Made by a program: the position numbers and the translations under genes
The notes under the pieces: model-generated
Database searches by the model: none
What the model was told of the DNA's origin: nothing
What the model saw: the letters and a program-made list of their open reading frames with translations, nothing else
DNA from: Bifidobacterium breve
GTDB taxonomy: Bacteria; Actinomycetota; Thermoleophilia; Solirubrobacterales; Solirubrobacteraceae
Direction of reading: 5' to 3'
Length of the DNA: 64,000 nt
Assembly (NCBI GenBank): GCA_945881845.1
Contig: CAMCVN010000007.1
Location: 1-64,000, forward strand
Shown here: one piece after another, positions 36,248 to 44,271 of the stretch
Numbering within the stretch: position 1 is the first letter of the stretch
Layout: each line of letters opens with the position of its first letter

Positions 36248-37699
36248 ATGGCCGAAGTAAACGGAGTGAAGATGGGTGGAGGAGTCAGCGATGTGCTGGC
36301 CACGCCACGTTCGACTGCGACGCCGCCAACGCTAGAGGAAGCGCGCAACGCTCCCGGGCGCCGCGAGAAGATCGAAGAACTTACGAAGAAGATCGAGGCT
36401 GAGGGAATCGAGTACATCTACTTCCAGCAGGTTTCGGTCACCGGCCGGATCCTGGGCAAGGGAGTTGTCGCTTCGTTCTTCCCACAGGTTGCCGAGAAGG
36501 GCTACCAGCTCGTCTACGGCGCAACCGCCAACCTCTTCACCGACCGCCACGGCGACTACATCGGTTTCGACCCGAATGACTCGGAGCTGGCAGCGATCGC
36601 CGATCTCGACACCTTCAACGTTCTTCCGTGGGACCCTCGCGTAGCTCGCGTCTACTGCGATTGTTACGACACCGAGACGGGCGAGCGGATGGACGCGGAC
36701 TCGCGTCAGAACCTCAAGCAGGTAGTCGAGCGCTTCGAGGACGAGCTGGGACTGCACTTCCTGATCGGCATCGAGCCCGAGATGATGTGGCTGCGCAAGC
36801 CTCAGCCCGGAGAGGTCCCAACCGGCGTCACCGAGCCTTACTGCTACCACATCCACCAGTTCGAGGAACTGCGTCCGGTTCTGCTCGACGTTGTCGACTA
36901 CGGCCAGAAGATGGGCCTCGACATGAGCTACGGCGACCACGAGGACGCCCCCGGCCAGCTGGAGCTGAACTTCCGTTTCGACCGTCCGGTAAAGACGGCA
37001 GACAACATCACGACCTACCGGCAGATCTGCGCAGCGGTTGGGCGCAAGCACGACCTGCTGCCGACCTTCATGCCGAAACCGTTCACCGGAGTGTCAGCGA
37101 ACGGCCATCACCACCACTTCACACTCGTCGATGACGATGGCAACAACGTCTTCCATGATCCCGATGGCGCGGCATCGCTCTCGGACACAGGACGCTACTT
37201 CCTCGGTGGACTGCTCGAGCACTTCCACGCTTTGATGTGCGTCGGTAACCCGACCGTCAACTCGTACGTACGGATGTGGGATACAGGCTTCTGGGCCCCG
37301 ATCTACAAGAACTGGGGCTGGCAGAACCGAACCTGCACGGTGCGCGTTGCTAGCGGAGGACGCTTCGAGTACCGCGGAGTCGACTCATCCTGCAACCCGT
37401 ATCTGACGGTCGCCACGCTGCTCAACGCCGGCCTCGACGGCCTGCGCAAGAAGATCGATCCGGGCCCGCCGCAGGTTGGCAACACCTACGAACTGCTGGC
37501 CGCAGGAGCTGAGATCGAAAAGGTCCCGGACAACCTCGGTCAGGCGCTCGACGAACTGGATAAGGACGAGGTCGTCAAGGGCGCGATGCCTGGGCGCCTA
37601 TACGACGTCTTCCGCCACTACAAGCGCGACGAGTGGGAGCGGCACCTTGCATCGGTAACCGATTGGGAGCGGGACGAGTACCTCCAGTACCTCCCGTAA
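36248..37699 (+). CDS. Glutamine synthetase family protein, GlnT / gamma-glutamylmethylamide synthetase (GmaS)-like
   Basis: FLIGIEPEMMWL, DHEDAPGQLELNF, TFMPKPFTGVSANGHHHHFTL, NRTCTVRVASGGRFEYRGVDSSCNPYL; adjacent to split glutamate synthase genes. Confidence 0.85.
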   Translation: MAEVNGVKMGGGVSDVLATPRSTATPPTLEEARNAPGRREKIEELTKKIEAEGIEYIYFQQVSVTGRILGKGVVASFFPQVAEKGYQLVYGATANLFTDRHGDYIGFDPNDSELAAIADLDTFNVLPWDPRVARVYCDCYDTETGERMDADSRQNLKQVVERFEDELGLHFLIGIEPEMMWLRKPQPGEVPTGVTEPYCYHIHQFEELRPVLLDVVDYGQKMGLDMSYGDHEDAPGQLELNFRFDRPVKTADNITTYRQICAAVGRKHDLLPTFMPKPFTGVSANGHHHHFTLVDDDGNNVFHDPDGAASLSDTGRYFLGGLLEHFHALMCVGNPTVNSYVRMWDTGFWAPIYKNWGWQNRTCTVRVASGGRFEYRGVDSSCNPYLTVATLLNAGLDGLRKKIDPGPPQVGNTYELLAAGAEIEKVPDNLGQALDELDKDEVVKGAMPGRLYDVFRHYKRDEWERHLASVTDWERDEYLQYLP

Positions 37700-37732
37700 C
37701 CGCTCACTCAACCTCAGTCAGGAGAACTACTT

Positions 37733-38662
37733 ATGTGTGGAATCGCAGGAATCATCTACCGCGACGGCCCCCATGCCGTTGGCGAGGACATGAAGCAGAT
37801 GCTGCAGTCAATGAAGCATCGTGGACCCGACTCGACCGGCTATGCGCTGTACGGCACGCCGAGCGAGGCGTTTCGGATGCGGATCACGCTCGCCGATACG
37901 AACACGAAGCGTGACTTTGACTTCGCGGAGCGGCTTGTCCGTCGCCGCGCCGAGGTCGAAGGAAGGCTGCACGCCGTCGGCGCCAGCGTCACCGAAATCG
38001 ACGAGACGACCGACTACACGTCGACCTTCACGTTCGATTACAGCGGCGACCTGAAGACGCTGGCCGACCAGGTTGAGTCGGTCCGTGACACGCAGGTTCT
38101 GTCGCTCGGCCATGCGCTTGAAATCGTCAAGGACATTGGCGACGCTGAAACGGTCGCGGCGCAGTACAACCTCGACAAGATGCAGGGCACGCACGCGATC
38201 GGCCACGTCCGGATGGCAACAGAGTCCGACGTTGACATCGCTGGCGCGCATCCGTACTGGGCCTATCCGTTCTCGGATATCGCTGTTGTCCACAACGGCC
38301 AGTTGACGAACTACTTCTACTGGCGCCGGCGACTTGAGCGCAACGGCCACCGATTCCAGTCGGCCTGCGACTCGGAGATCATTGCCGTCTACCTCGCAGA
38401 GCGTATGTCGGAGGGCGCATCGCTCGAGGACGCGATGAACCAGAGCATGGAAGAGCTCGACGGCGTGTTCACGTACCTCTGCGTAACGGCGGATTCGCTT
38501 GGGATGGCGAAGGACGAGCTGGCCGCCAAGCCGCTCGTGCTCTACGAAAGCGACGACATCATCGCCGTCGCCTCTGAGGAGATCGCAATCCGCGAAGTCG
38601 TTCCAGGTGAAATCGAAACGTATGACCCATTCGAAGGAGAGGTGATGGTATGGACGCGGTAG
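37733..38662 (+). CDS. Class II glutamine amidotransferase, glutamate synthase-like (MgsA/GlxB-like)
   Basis: N-terminal MCGIAGIIYRDGPHAVGEDM Cys2 nucleophile; AIGHVRMATES...AHPYWAYPFSDIAVVHNGQLTNY. Confidence 0.88.
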   Translation: MCGIAGIIYRDGPHAVGEDMKQMLQSMKHRGPDSTGYALYGTPSEAFRMRITLADTNTKRDFDFAERLVRRRAEVEGRLHAVGASVTEIDETTDYTSTFTFDYSGDLKTLADQVESVRDTQVLSLGHALEIVKDIGDAETVAAQYNLDKMQGTHAIGHVRMATESDVDIAGAHPYWAYPFSDIAVVHNGQLTNYFYWRRRLERNGHRFQSACDSEIIAVYLAERMSEGASLEDAMNQSMEELDGVFTYLCVTADSLGMAKDELAAKPLVLYESDDIIAVASEEIAIREVVPGEIETYDPFEGEVMVWTR

Positions 38663-39441
38663 TCGGCGAAAGCCAGATCACTTATGACGCCCGCGGGCTC
38701 GTCGAAGTTGACGACACCGTGCTGGGTGTTGCAGTCGTAAAGGACGGCAAGGCAACGATCGACGCCTCCGAACTGACGACACGCAAGATCAACCTCGAGA
38801 TCCGTTCGCTCGTTTACGAGCAGGGGATCGAAGACGTGACGATTCTCAACCCGGGTGGTAAGCATTCGCTCGGCGTTGGCATTCTGACGCGCTGCAAGAT
38901 GACCTTCGAAGGCAGCCTCGGCTACTTCGCACTCGGCGTTATCGACGGACCTGAAGTAACCGTCAATGGTCGCGTCGGTTGGTCGGCCTGCGAGAACATG
39001 ATGGCGGGCGTAGTCGTGATCAACGGCAACGCCGGCTCGCTTACAGGCGCGGCAATCCGAGGCGGCGACCTTGTGATCAAGGGCCGCGTCGGTGCCCGTA
39101 CCGGCATCGACCAGAAGGGTGGCACGATCATCATCACCGGTGACGCAGGCTCAAACACCGGCTTCATGATGCAGCGTGGCCGCCAGCTTCTGCTGGGCGA
39201 CGTTGGGCCGCACCTTGGCGACTCGATGTACGACGGGATCATCTACGTCGCAGGCAAGGTCAAGTCGCTCGGCGCCGATTGCGTGCCAGGCGAGATGACA
39301 GATGAAGACCTCGAGTTCGTGACCCGCAAGATGGGGCTTTACGACCTCGGTACACCACCTGAGCTGCAGAAGTTTGTCTGCGGCAAGAAGCTCTACAACT
39401 ACGACAACCTTGAGCCCCACGAGCGCAAGCTCGTCCTTTAA
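38650..39441 (+). CDS. GXGXG-domain protein (glutamate synthase C-terminal-like; MgsB/GlxC-like)
   Basis: Repeated G-x-x-G-x-x-x-G helix: AGVVVINGNAGSLTGAAIRGGDLVIKGRVGARTGIDQKGGTIIITGDAGSNTGF. Confidence 0.9.
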   Translation: MDAVVGESQITYDARGLVEVDDTVLGVAVVKDGKATIDASELTTRKINLEIRSLVYEQGIEDVTILNPGGKHSLGVGILTRCKMTFEGSLGYFALGVIDGPEVTVNGRVGWSACENMMAGVVVINGNAGSLTGAAIRGGDLVIKGRVGARTGIDQKGGTIIITGDAGSNTGFMMQRGRQLLLGDVGPHLGDSMYDGIIYVAGKVKSLGADCVPGEMTDEDLEFVTRKMGLYDLGTPPELQKFVCGKKLYNYDNLEPHERKLVL

Positions 39442-39453
39442 ACGGAGATAATT

Positions 39454-40896
39454 ATGGCTGACGAAACCGCACCCTCGAAGAACACACGGCTCGGTAAGAG
39501 CCTCATCTTCACCCCCGAGGTGATCGATGACATCCACATGAAGGCCGAACTCGGCCGTTACCGCATGCGCGGCTTCTCGATGTTCAAGAAGATCCCGCAC
39601 TGGGACGAGCTGATGTTCATGCCCGGCACGCTGACCCGCTTCGTGATCGAGGGTTACCGCGAGAAGTGCACGACCAAGACGGTTCTTGGCGCGCGCTTCG
39701 CGAAGAACCCAATCGAGCTCGACATTCCTGTCTACATCACCGGAATGAGCTTCGGCGCGCTGTCGCTGGAGGCCAAGATGGCTTTGGCTAAGGGCGCTTC
39801 GATGGCCGGCACCGCGACCTGCTCGGGCGAAGGCGGAATGATCCCGCCGGAGCGCGACCTCTCAACCAAGTGGTACTACCAAGTGATTCAGAGCCGTTAT
39901 GGCTTCAACCCGCATCACATGATGCTGGCTGACGCGATCGAGTTCTTCATCGGTCAGGGCGCGAAGGTTGGCCTCGGTGGTCACCTGATGGGTCAGAAGG
40001 TGACCGAGCAGGTAGCTGAGATGCGGTCACTGCCAGCCGGCATCGACCAGCGCTCGCCTGCCCGCCACCCCGATTGGCTTGGACCGGACGACCTCTCGCT
40101 GAAGATCCAAGAGGTGCGCGAAGCAACCGATTACCAGGTGCCGATCCAGCTGAAGATCGGTGCATCGCGCGTCTACGATGACGTCCGCATGGCTGCCAAG
40201 TGCGGCCCGGACATCATCTACCTCGACGGCGCCGAAGGCGGCACCGCTGCTGGGCCGCACCTCGCGACTGAAGAGACGGGCATTCCGCTGATGGCGGCGA
40301 TCCCGGAAGCTCGCCGCGCACTTGAGGATGTTGGCCTTGCCGACGAGATTGATCTCGTCGTCGCTGGCGGCATCCGCAACGGTGGCGACGTGGCCAAGTG
40401 CCTCTCGCTCGGTGCAAAGGCCGTCGCGATGGGTTACGGCCCGCTGATCGCGATGAACTGCAACAAGGAGATCGAGGGCGTAACCGACTACATGGGTGCT
40501 CACGGCGTTGAGGCAGGCGAGTGTTACCACTGCCACACCGGTCGTTGCCCAGTAGGCATCGCAACTCAGGACCCTGAGCTGCGTAAGCGCCTCGTCGTTG
40601 ATGAAGCCGCCGAGCGGGTTTACAACTACCTCCATACGCTGACGCTGGAAGTCCAGCTGCTGGCACGCGCCTGCGGCAAGACCGACATTCACAGCCTTGA
40701 GCCAGAAGACCTCTGCGCTCTGACTGTTGAAGCGGCAGCGATGGCGAAGGTGCCGCTGGCCGGCACCGAGTACATCCCAGGTGTAACTGAGGACCGCACG
40801 CTTCAGGAGATGAAGCAGATGCTCGAAAGCCACCTCGAGGGCCAGGCGCAGCAGTTTGTTGGGCAGCCAGGCCACACCGTCGCGGCACAGGACTGA
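39454..40896 (+). CDS. FMN-binding glutamate synthase central-domain protein (MgsC/GlxD-like)
   Basis: ITGMSFGALSLEAKMALAKGASMAGTATCSGEGG; IYLDGAEGGTAAGPHL; CYHCHTGRCPVGIATQDPELRKRL. Confidence 0.92.
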   Translation: MADETAPSKNTRLGKSLIFTPEVIDDIHMKAELGRYRMRGFSMFKKIPHWDELMFMPGTLTRFVIEGYREKCTTKTVLGARFAKNPIELDIPVYITGMSFGALSLEAKMALAKGASMAGTATCSGEGGMIPPERDLSTKWYYQVIQSRYGFNPHHMMLADAIEFFIGQGAKVGLGGHLMGQKVTEQVAEMRSLPAGIDQRSPARHPDWLGPDDLSLKIQEVREATDYQVPIQLKIGASRVYDDVRMAAKCGPDIIYLDGAEGGTAAGPHLATEETGIPLMAAIPEARRALEDVGLADEIDLVVAGGIRNGGDVAKCLSLGAKAVAMGYGPLIAMNCNKEIEGVTDYMGAHGVEAGECYHCHTGRCPVGIATQDPELRKRLVVDEAAERVYNYLHTLTLEVQLLARACGKTDIHSLEPEDLCALTVEAAAMAKVPLAGTEYIPGVTEDRTLQEMKQMLESHLEGQAQQFVGQPGHTVAAQD

Positions 40897-40904
40897 AGAG
40901 GAGA

Positions 40905-41369
40905 TTGTCAATGAGCAACGACCACAGCGTTTCCAACCCACGCAAGGACCCGGAGAAGATCGTCTCGATCGACTCCGAGTACTTGACCGGCAAGCGGTTC
41001 GATTACCAGGAGGACATCTCGGTAATCGATGACGTTGACCTCCAGGAATCGACACCGGGCGGCGACATCAACTGGCTCGAAGACATCACGATGCTGGAAG
41101 AGGACGGCACGCCCGCAGTCTTCGACCGCTACTCGAACTCGTTCCTGAAGATCTACTACGACGTCCCTGTAGGGCGCGAGGATGAGATCGCGCGCAAGGT
41201 GCTGATCAAGCACCTGCAGTCGGGCAACTCATACGGCACGGTGCTGAAAGAGCGCTACGCCAAGTTCGCGCAGCCAGAGCTCGGCCCATGGGTCAAGGGT
41301 TCAAAGACGGTTGGCGACAACTACGTGCCGCCGGTCCTTGAGGGCTGGGAAGCACCAGAAGGCCACTAG
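40905..41369 (+). CDS. Small uncharacterised protein downstream of split glutamate synthase
   Basis: 154 aa, 8-bp spacing from preceding gene; start may be 40911 (MSNDHS). Confidence 0.75.
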   Translation: MSMSNDHSVSNPRKDPEKIVSIDSEYLTGKRFDYQEDISVIDDVDLQESTPGGDINWLEDITMLEEDGTPAVFDRYSNSFLKIYYDVPVGREDEIARKVLIKHLQSGNSYGTVLKERYAKFAQPELGPWVKGSKTVGDNYVPPVLEGWEAPEGH

Positions 41370-41394
41370 TACCGCTCTCGATGGCGCGGCCGCT

Positions 41395-42141
41395 TTAGCG
41401 CGGCGCGCCACCGAGCGCAGTGGCAACGTCGGCTGCTGCTTCGAGCAGCGCCGGGATCACGGCCACGCGACGTTTCGCTGTCAGGCGTGACTCTGGGCCC
41501 TGTAGCCCAAGGATTGCGATCAGCCGCCCGCCGGCGCTGATGATCGGTACGGCGAGAGCAGCTAGATCGTCTTCGCGTTCGCCGACCGCCTCGGCGTAGC
41601 CTCCGGCGCGAGCGGCCTTGACGACGGCGGCGAGCTCTTTACGCTGGGTAATCGTGCGCTCGGTGTAGATCGTCAGCTCGCCCTCTGGAAGCGGCGCGTC
41701 ACCGAAGGCGAGCATCACCTTGCCGGTTGCAGTCGCGTGGGCGACGCTCGGCCGCCCGAGCTGCGCGACGCTTACAACGCTGCCAGCCCCAGGGACGAAC
41801 TCAACCGTGACCGACTCACCACCGGCCGAGACAGAGAGCGTGACCGTTTCGCCTGTTTCAGCAGCCAACTGGCGCATCGCCGGCCGCGCGAGCTCGCGCA
41901 CGTCGAGCGCAGCGAGCGCGTGATCGGCAAGCGCGACGAGGTGGAGGCCCAGCCGCCAGGGGCCGTCACTTGCAACGCGATCTACCAGTCCGGCAGCCCG
42001 CAGCGTGCCAAGCAGACGCGATGCATTACTTGGGTTTACGCCCAATTGGCGGGCCAATTCGTTGGTTCCTAGGCCATCCGGTGCGGCCGCCAAGAGATCG
42101 AGCAGCGTTGCCGCACGGGCAACCGCTGCAACGGGGCGCAT
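41395..42141 (-). CDS. IclR family transcriptional regulator
   Basis: ATLLDLLAAAPDGLGTNELARQLGVNPSNASRLLGTLRAAGLVDR wHTH; IclR effector domain. Confidence 0.9.
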   Translation of the reverse strand: MRPVAAVARAATLLDLLAAAPDGLGTNELARQLGVNPSNASRLLGTLRAAGLVDRVASDGPWRLGLHLVALADHALAALDVRELARPAMRQLAAETGETVTLSVSAGGESVTVEFVPGAGSVVSVAQLGRPSVAHATATGKVMLAFGDAPLPEGELTIYTERTITQRKELAAVVKAARAGGYAEAVGEREDDLAALAVPIISAGGRLIAILGLQGPESRLTAKRRVAVIPALLEAAADVATALGGAPR

Positions 42142-42188
42142 CGCAGTTGGCTTCCCGTCCGGTTGGCTTGTAGAGTCAGGGAACAAGT

Positions 42189-42207
42189 TAGGCAATGGTA
42201 TTGCCTA
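42189..42207. promoter_or_regulatory. Palindrome TAGGCAAT-ggt-ATTGCCTA between divergent iclR and FAD oxidoreductase genes
   Basis: Perfect 8-bp arms, 3-nt spacer; lies 29 nt upstream of the FAD oxidoreductase start. Confidence 0.65.
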
Positions 42208-42235
42208 TACGGCAACTACACAAGGAGCCTTAAGA

Positions 42236-43531
42236 ATGTCAGCCAGTCTGCCCGCATCAGTCGACTACCTCGTAATCGGCGCCGGAGTCCACGGACTCTC
42301 AACCGCTCGCTCGCTCGCAGAGCGCGGCGAAGAAGTGCTCGTGATCGACAAGAGCAAAGTCGCCGCCGGTGCCTCCGGCATCGCCTGCGGCGTCGTTCGC
42401 AACAACTACTACCAGCCAGCAATGGCCGAACTGATGGCGGCCTGCGTCGAAATGTGGGAGGCCGACGCTGAGGTTTTGAACTACCACAGCTCCGGCTACA
42501 TCGCGCTCGGGCCTGAGTCCCAGCGCGGCGACCTTGAAGAGGTCTTTGAGCGCCAGCAGCGGATCGGTTACGACTCCGAGCTGCACACCGGCGAGGCCGA
42601 TGTGATGGCCCACATGAAGACGCTCTACCCCGACTGGCGCGCGCCAGGGCTGACCGTCTGTCTACACGAACACGTCGGGGGATTCGCCTTCAACAAGGAA
42701 TCGATGCATGGACTTGCCGACCTCGGCCGCGCAGCCGGCGCCTCGATCATCGAAGGGGTCGAAGTGACCGGCTTCGTCCGCGACGGCTCAGGCGCAGTGA
42801 CGAGCGTTCAAACCAGCTCCGGTGAAATTGCGATCGGCAAAGAGGTAGTCGTCGCAGTTGGGCCATGGATCGCAGGAATGTGGGAGATGCTCGAGCTGCC
42901 AGACCGCCTCGACGTGCGCCAGCCAGACGGTTCGCTCACCGAAGACCTTCCGATGTGGACCTACTGGTACCTGCAGGAAGGCGAGCTCGGCCTCCCGCCG
43001 GAGACGCTCGATACGGCGGCCGGCAAGCCATCACCGGTGCTGCACGTTGACAGTGATGCGCCGCTCCACGCTGACGATGGAACGCTGATCACCGACGAGC
43101 CTTGGGGCGTCTACTTCAAGCCCGACCGCAAGAGCGTGCAGGGTGGCGCAGCGCCGATCCAGCTCGGTACTGAGTTTGATGTTGACCCTTACCCGACCGG
43201 CACCGTTAACGATGACTTTGGCCAGATGTGGGCATCATCGCTCTCGCACTGCTTGGAGCGCTTCGAGGGAACGAGCTCGAAGTTCATCGACACCCGCTCC
43301 GGCGGCGTCGGCGCGTTCACGGTTGACAACTTCCCGGTATTCGACCGGATGGCGCCAAACGTCTTCGTAGCCGCCGACTCAAACCACGGTTACAAGATGC
43401 TCGCCGTTGGCCGCGAGATCGCCAGCGTCCTGGTCGGCGAGCACTCAACGCTGCTTGCGCCGTTCAGCTACGAGCGCTTCTCGACCGGCGACCTGCACCC
43501 GGTATCGAACAGCCCTTACCCCTGGAGCTGA
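42236..43531 (+). CDS. FAD-dependent oxidoreductase (DadA/SoxB, N-methyl-amino-acid oxidase-like)
   Basis: DYLVIGAGVHGLSTARSLAERGEEVLVIDKSKVAAGASGIACGVVRNNYY; C-terminal NVFVAADSNHGYKMLAVGREIASVL. Confidence 0.9.
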   Translation: MSASLPASVDYLVIGAGVHGLSTARSLAERGEEVLVIDKSKVAAGASGIACGVVRNNYYQPAMAELMAACVEMWEADAEVLNYHSSGYIALGPESQRGDLEEVFERQQRIGYDSELHTGEADVMAHMKTLYPDWRAPGLTVCLHEHVGGFAFNKESMHGLADLGRAAGASIIEGVEVTGFVRDGSGAVTSVQTSSGEIAIGKEVVVAVGPWIAGMWEMLELPDRLDVRQPDGSLTEDLPMWTYWYLQEGELGLPPETLDTAAGKPSPVLHVDSDAPLHADDGTLITDEPWGVYFKPDRKSVQGGAAPIQLGTEFDVDPYPTGTVNDDFGQMWASSLSHCLERFEGTSSKFIDTRSGGVGAFTVDNFPVFDRMAPNVFVAADSNHGYKMLAVGREIASVLVGEHSTLLAPFSYERFSTGDLHPVSNSPYPWS

Positions 43532-44271
43532 TCTAGGCGCTGCTGCCAGACCGGCGCGCGCACAGGCGCGCCGGCAGGCAGCCCGTCGCCGACCCATTCG
43601 CTGACGGCACGGATGCCGTGAAGTGAGCCAACAAGCCACACCTCTTTGCCGGCCAGATCGCTTGGCGTAGGCAGCACGTAGCGGACCTCAATGCGGTCCT
43701 CGGCGGCGAGCTCCAGCACTAGGCGGCGTGTAATCCCAGGCAGGGCCGGAGTCTCGTCGGGAACGGCGCAGAGCCTCTCCCCCTCCCACCACAGCAGACT
43801 GGAGTAGGCCCCCTCGATTAAGTGGCCTTGCCCGTCGCTGAGCACAGCCTCGCCCGCTCCGTGCTCGCGAGCCTGAGCGCGCAGTTCTCCGAGCAGCTCC
43901 AGCTCTGGGCCCTTGCGGCGCGGCAGCTGTCGCGGATCTGGCTCAGGCATAAGCCAGGCAACGACAGTTTCCTCGCGCGGCGGCGCTGGGCGCAGAGCCA
44001 GCGTTAGCTCACTGTCGCTGAGCAGGTCAACGCGCGGGAACCAGCGCCCGGCTTCTGGCATCAGCGAAGCGAGCGCGTCCCAAGCGGCCTCGGGTTCGGA
44101 CGCGTCGCCAATCTCCGCCGCGCCGGCGAGGAAGCGCTCGCGATGGAGGTCTAACCGCGTGCTAAGTCCCTCCTCGAGCAGCCACGAATCGGCGAGAGCG
44201 ACCGCCGCGGCGGTCGGCTCCGCAGCCTCCCAGCGGGCAGCAGCCTTGTCCCAGCGATAGAGAACACTCAC
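43516..44271 (-). CDS. pabC: Aminotransferase class IV (4-amino-4-deoxychorismate lyase-like)
   Basis: GAGEAVLSDGQGHLIEGAYSSLLWWEGERL...LPGITRRLVLELA; overlaps pabAB-like gene by 4 bp. Confidence 0.82.
   Translation of the reverse strand: MSVLYRWDKAAARWEAAEPTAAAVALADSWLLEEGLSTRLDLHRERFLAGAAEIGDASEPEAAWDALASLMPEAGRWFPRVDLLSDSELTLALRPAPPREETVVAWLMPEPDPRQLPRRKGPELELLGELRAQAREHGAGEAVLSDGQGHLIEGAYSSLLWWEGERLCAVPDETPALPGITRRLVLELAAEDRIEVRYVLPTPSDLAGKEVWLVGSLHGIRAVSEWVGDGLPAGAPVRAPVWQQRLDQLQG

Noticed and set aside
36248-40896. Interpretation as ordinary GS-GOGAT ammonia assimilation
   Set aside because: Glutamate synthase is split into three small genes with GlnT/GmaS-type synthetase and a Tdm-like neighbour, not the large GltB/GltD layout; kept as alternative explanation needing phylogeny
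40027-41055. 342-aa minus-strand ORF opposite the FMN glutamate synthase gene
   Set aside because: Antisense of a well-supported CDS with strong motifs; composition artefact
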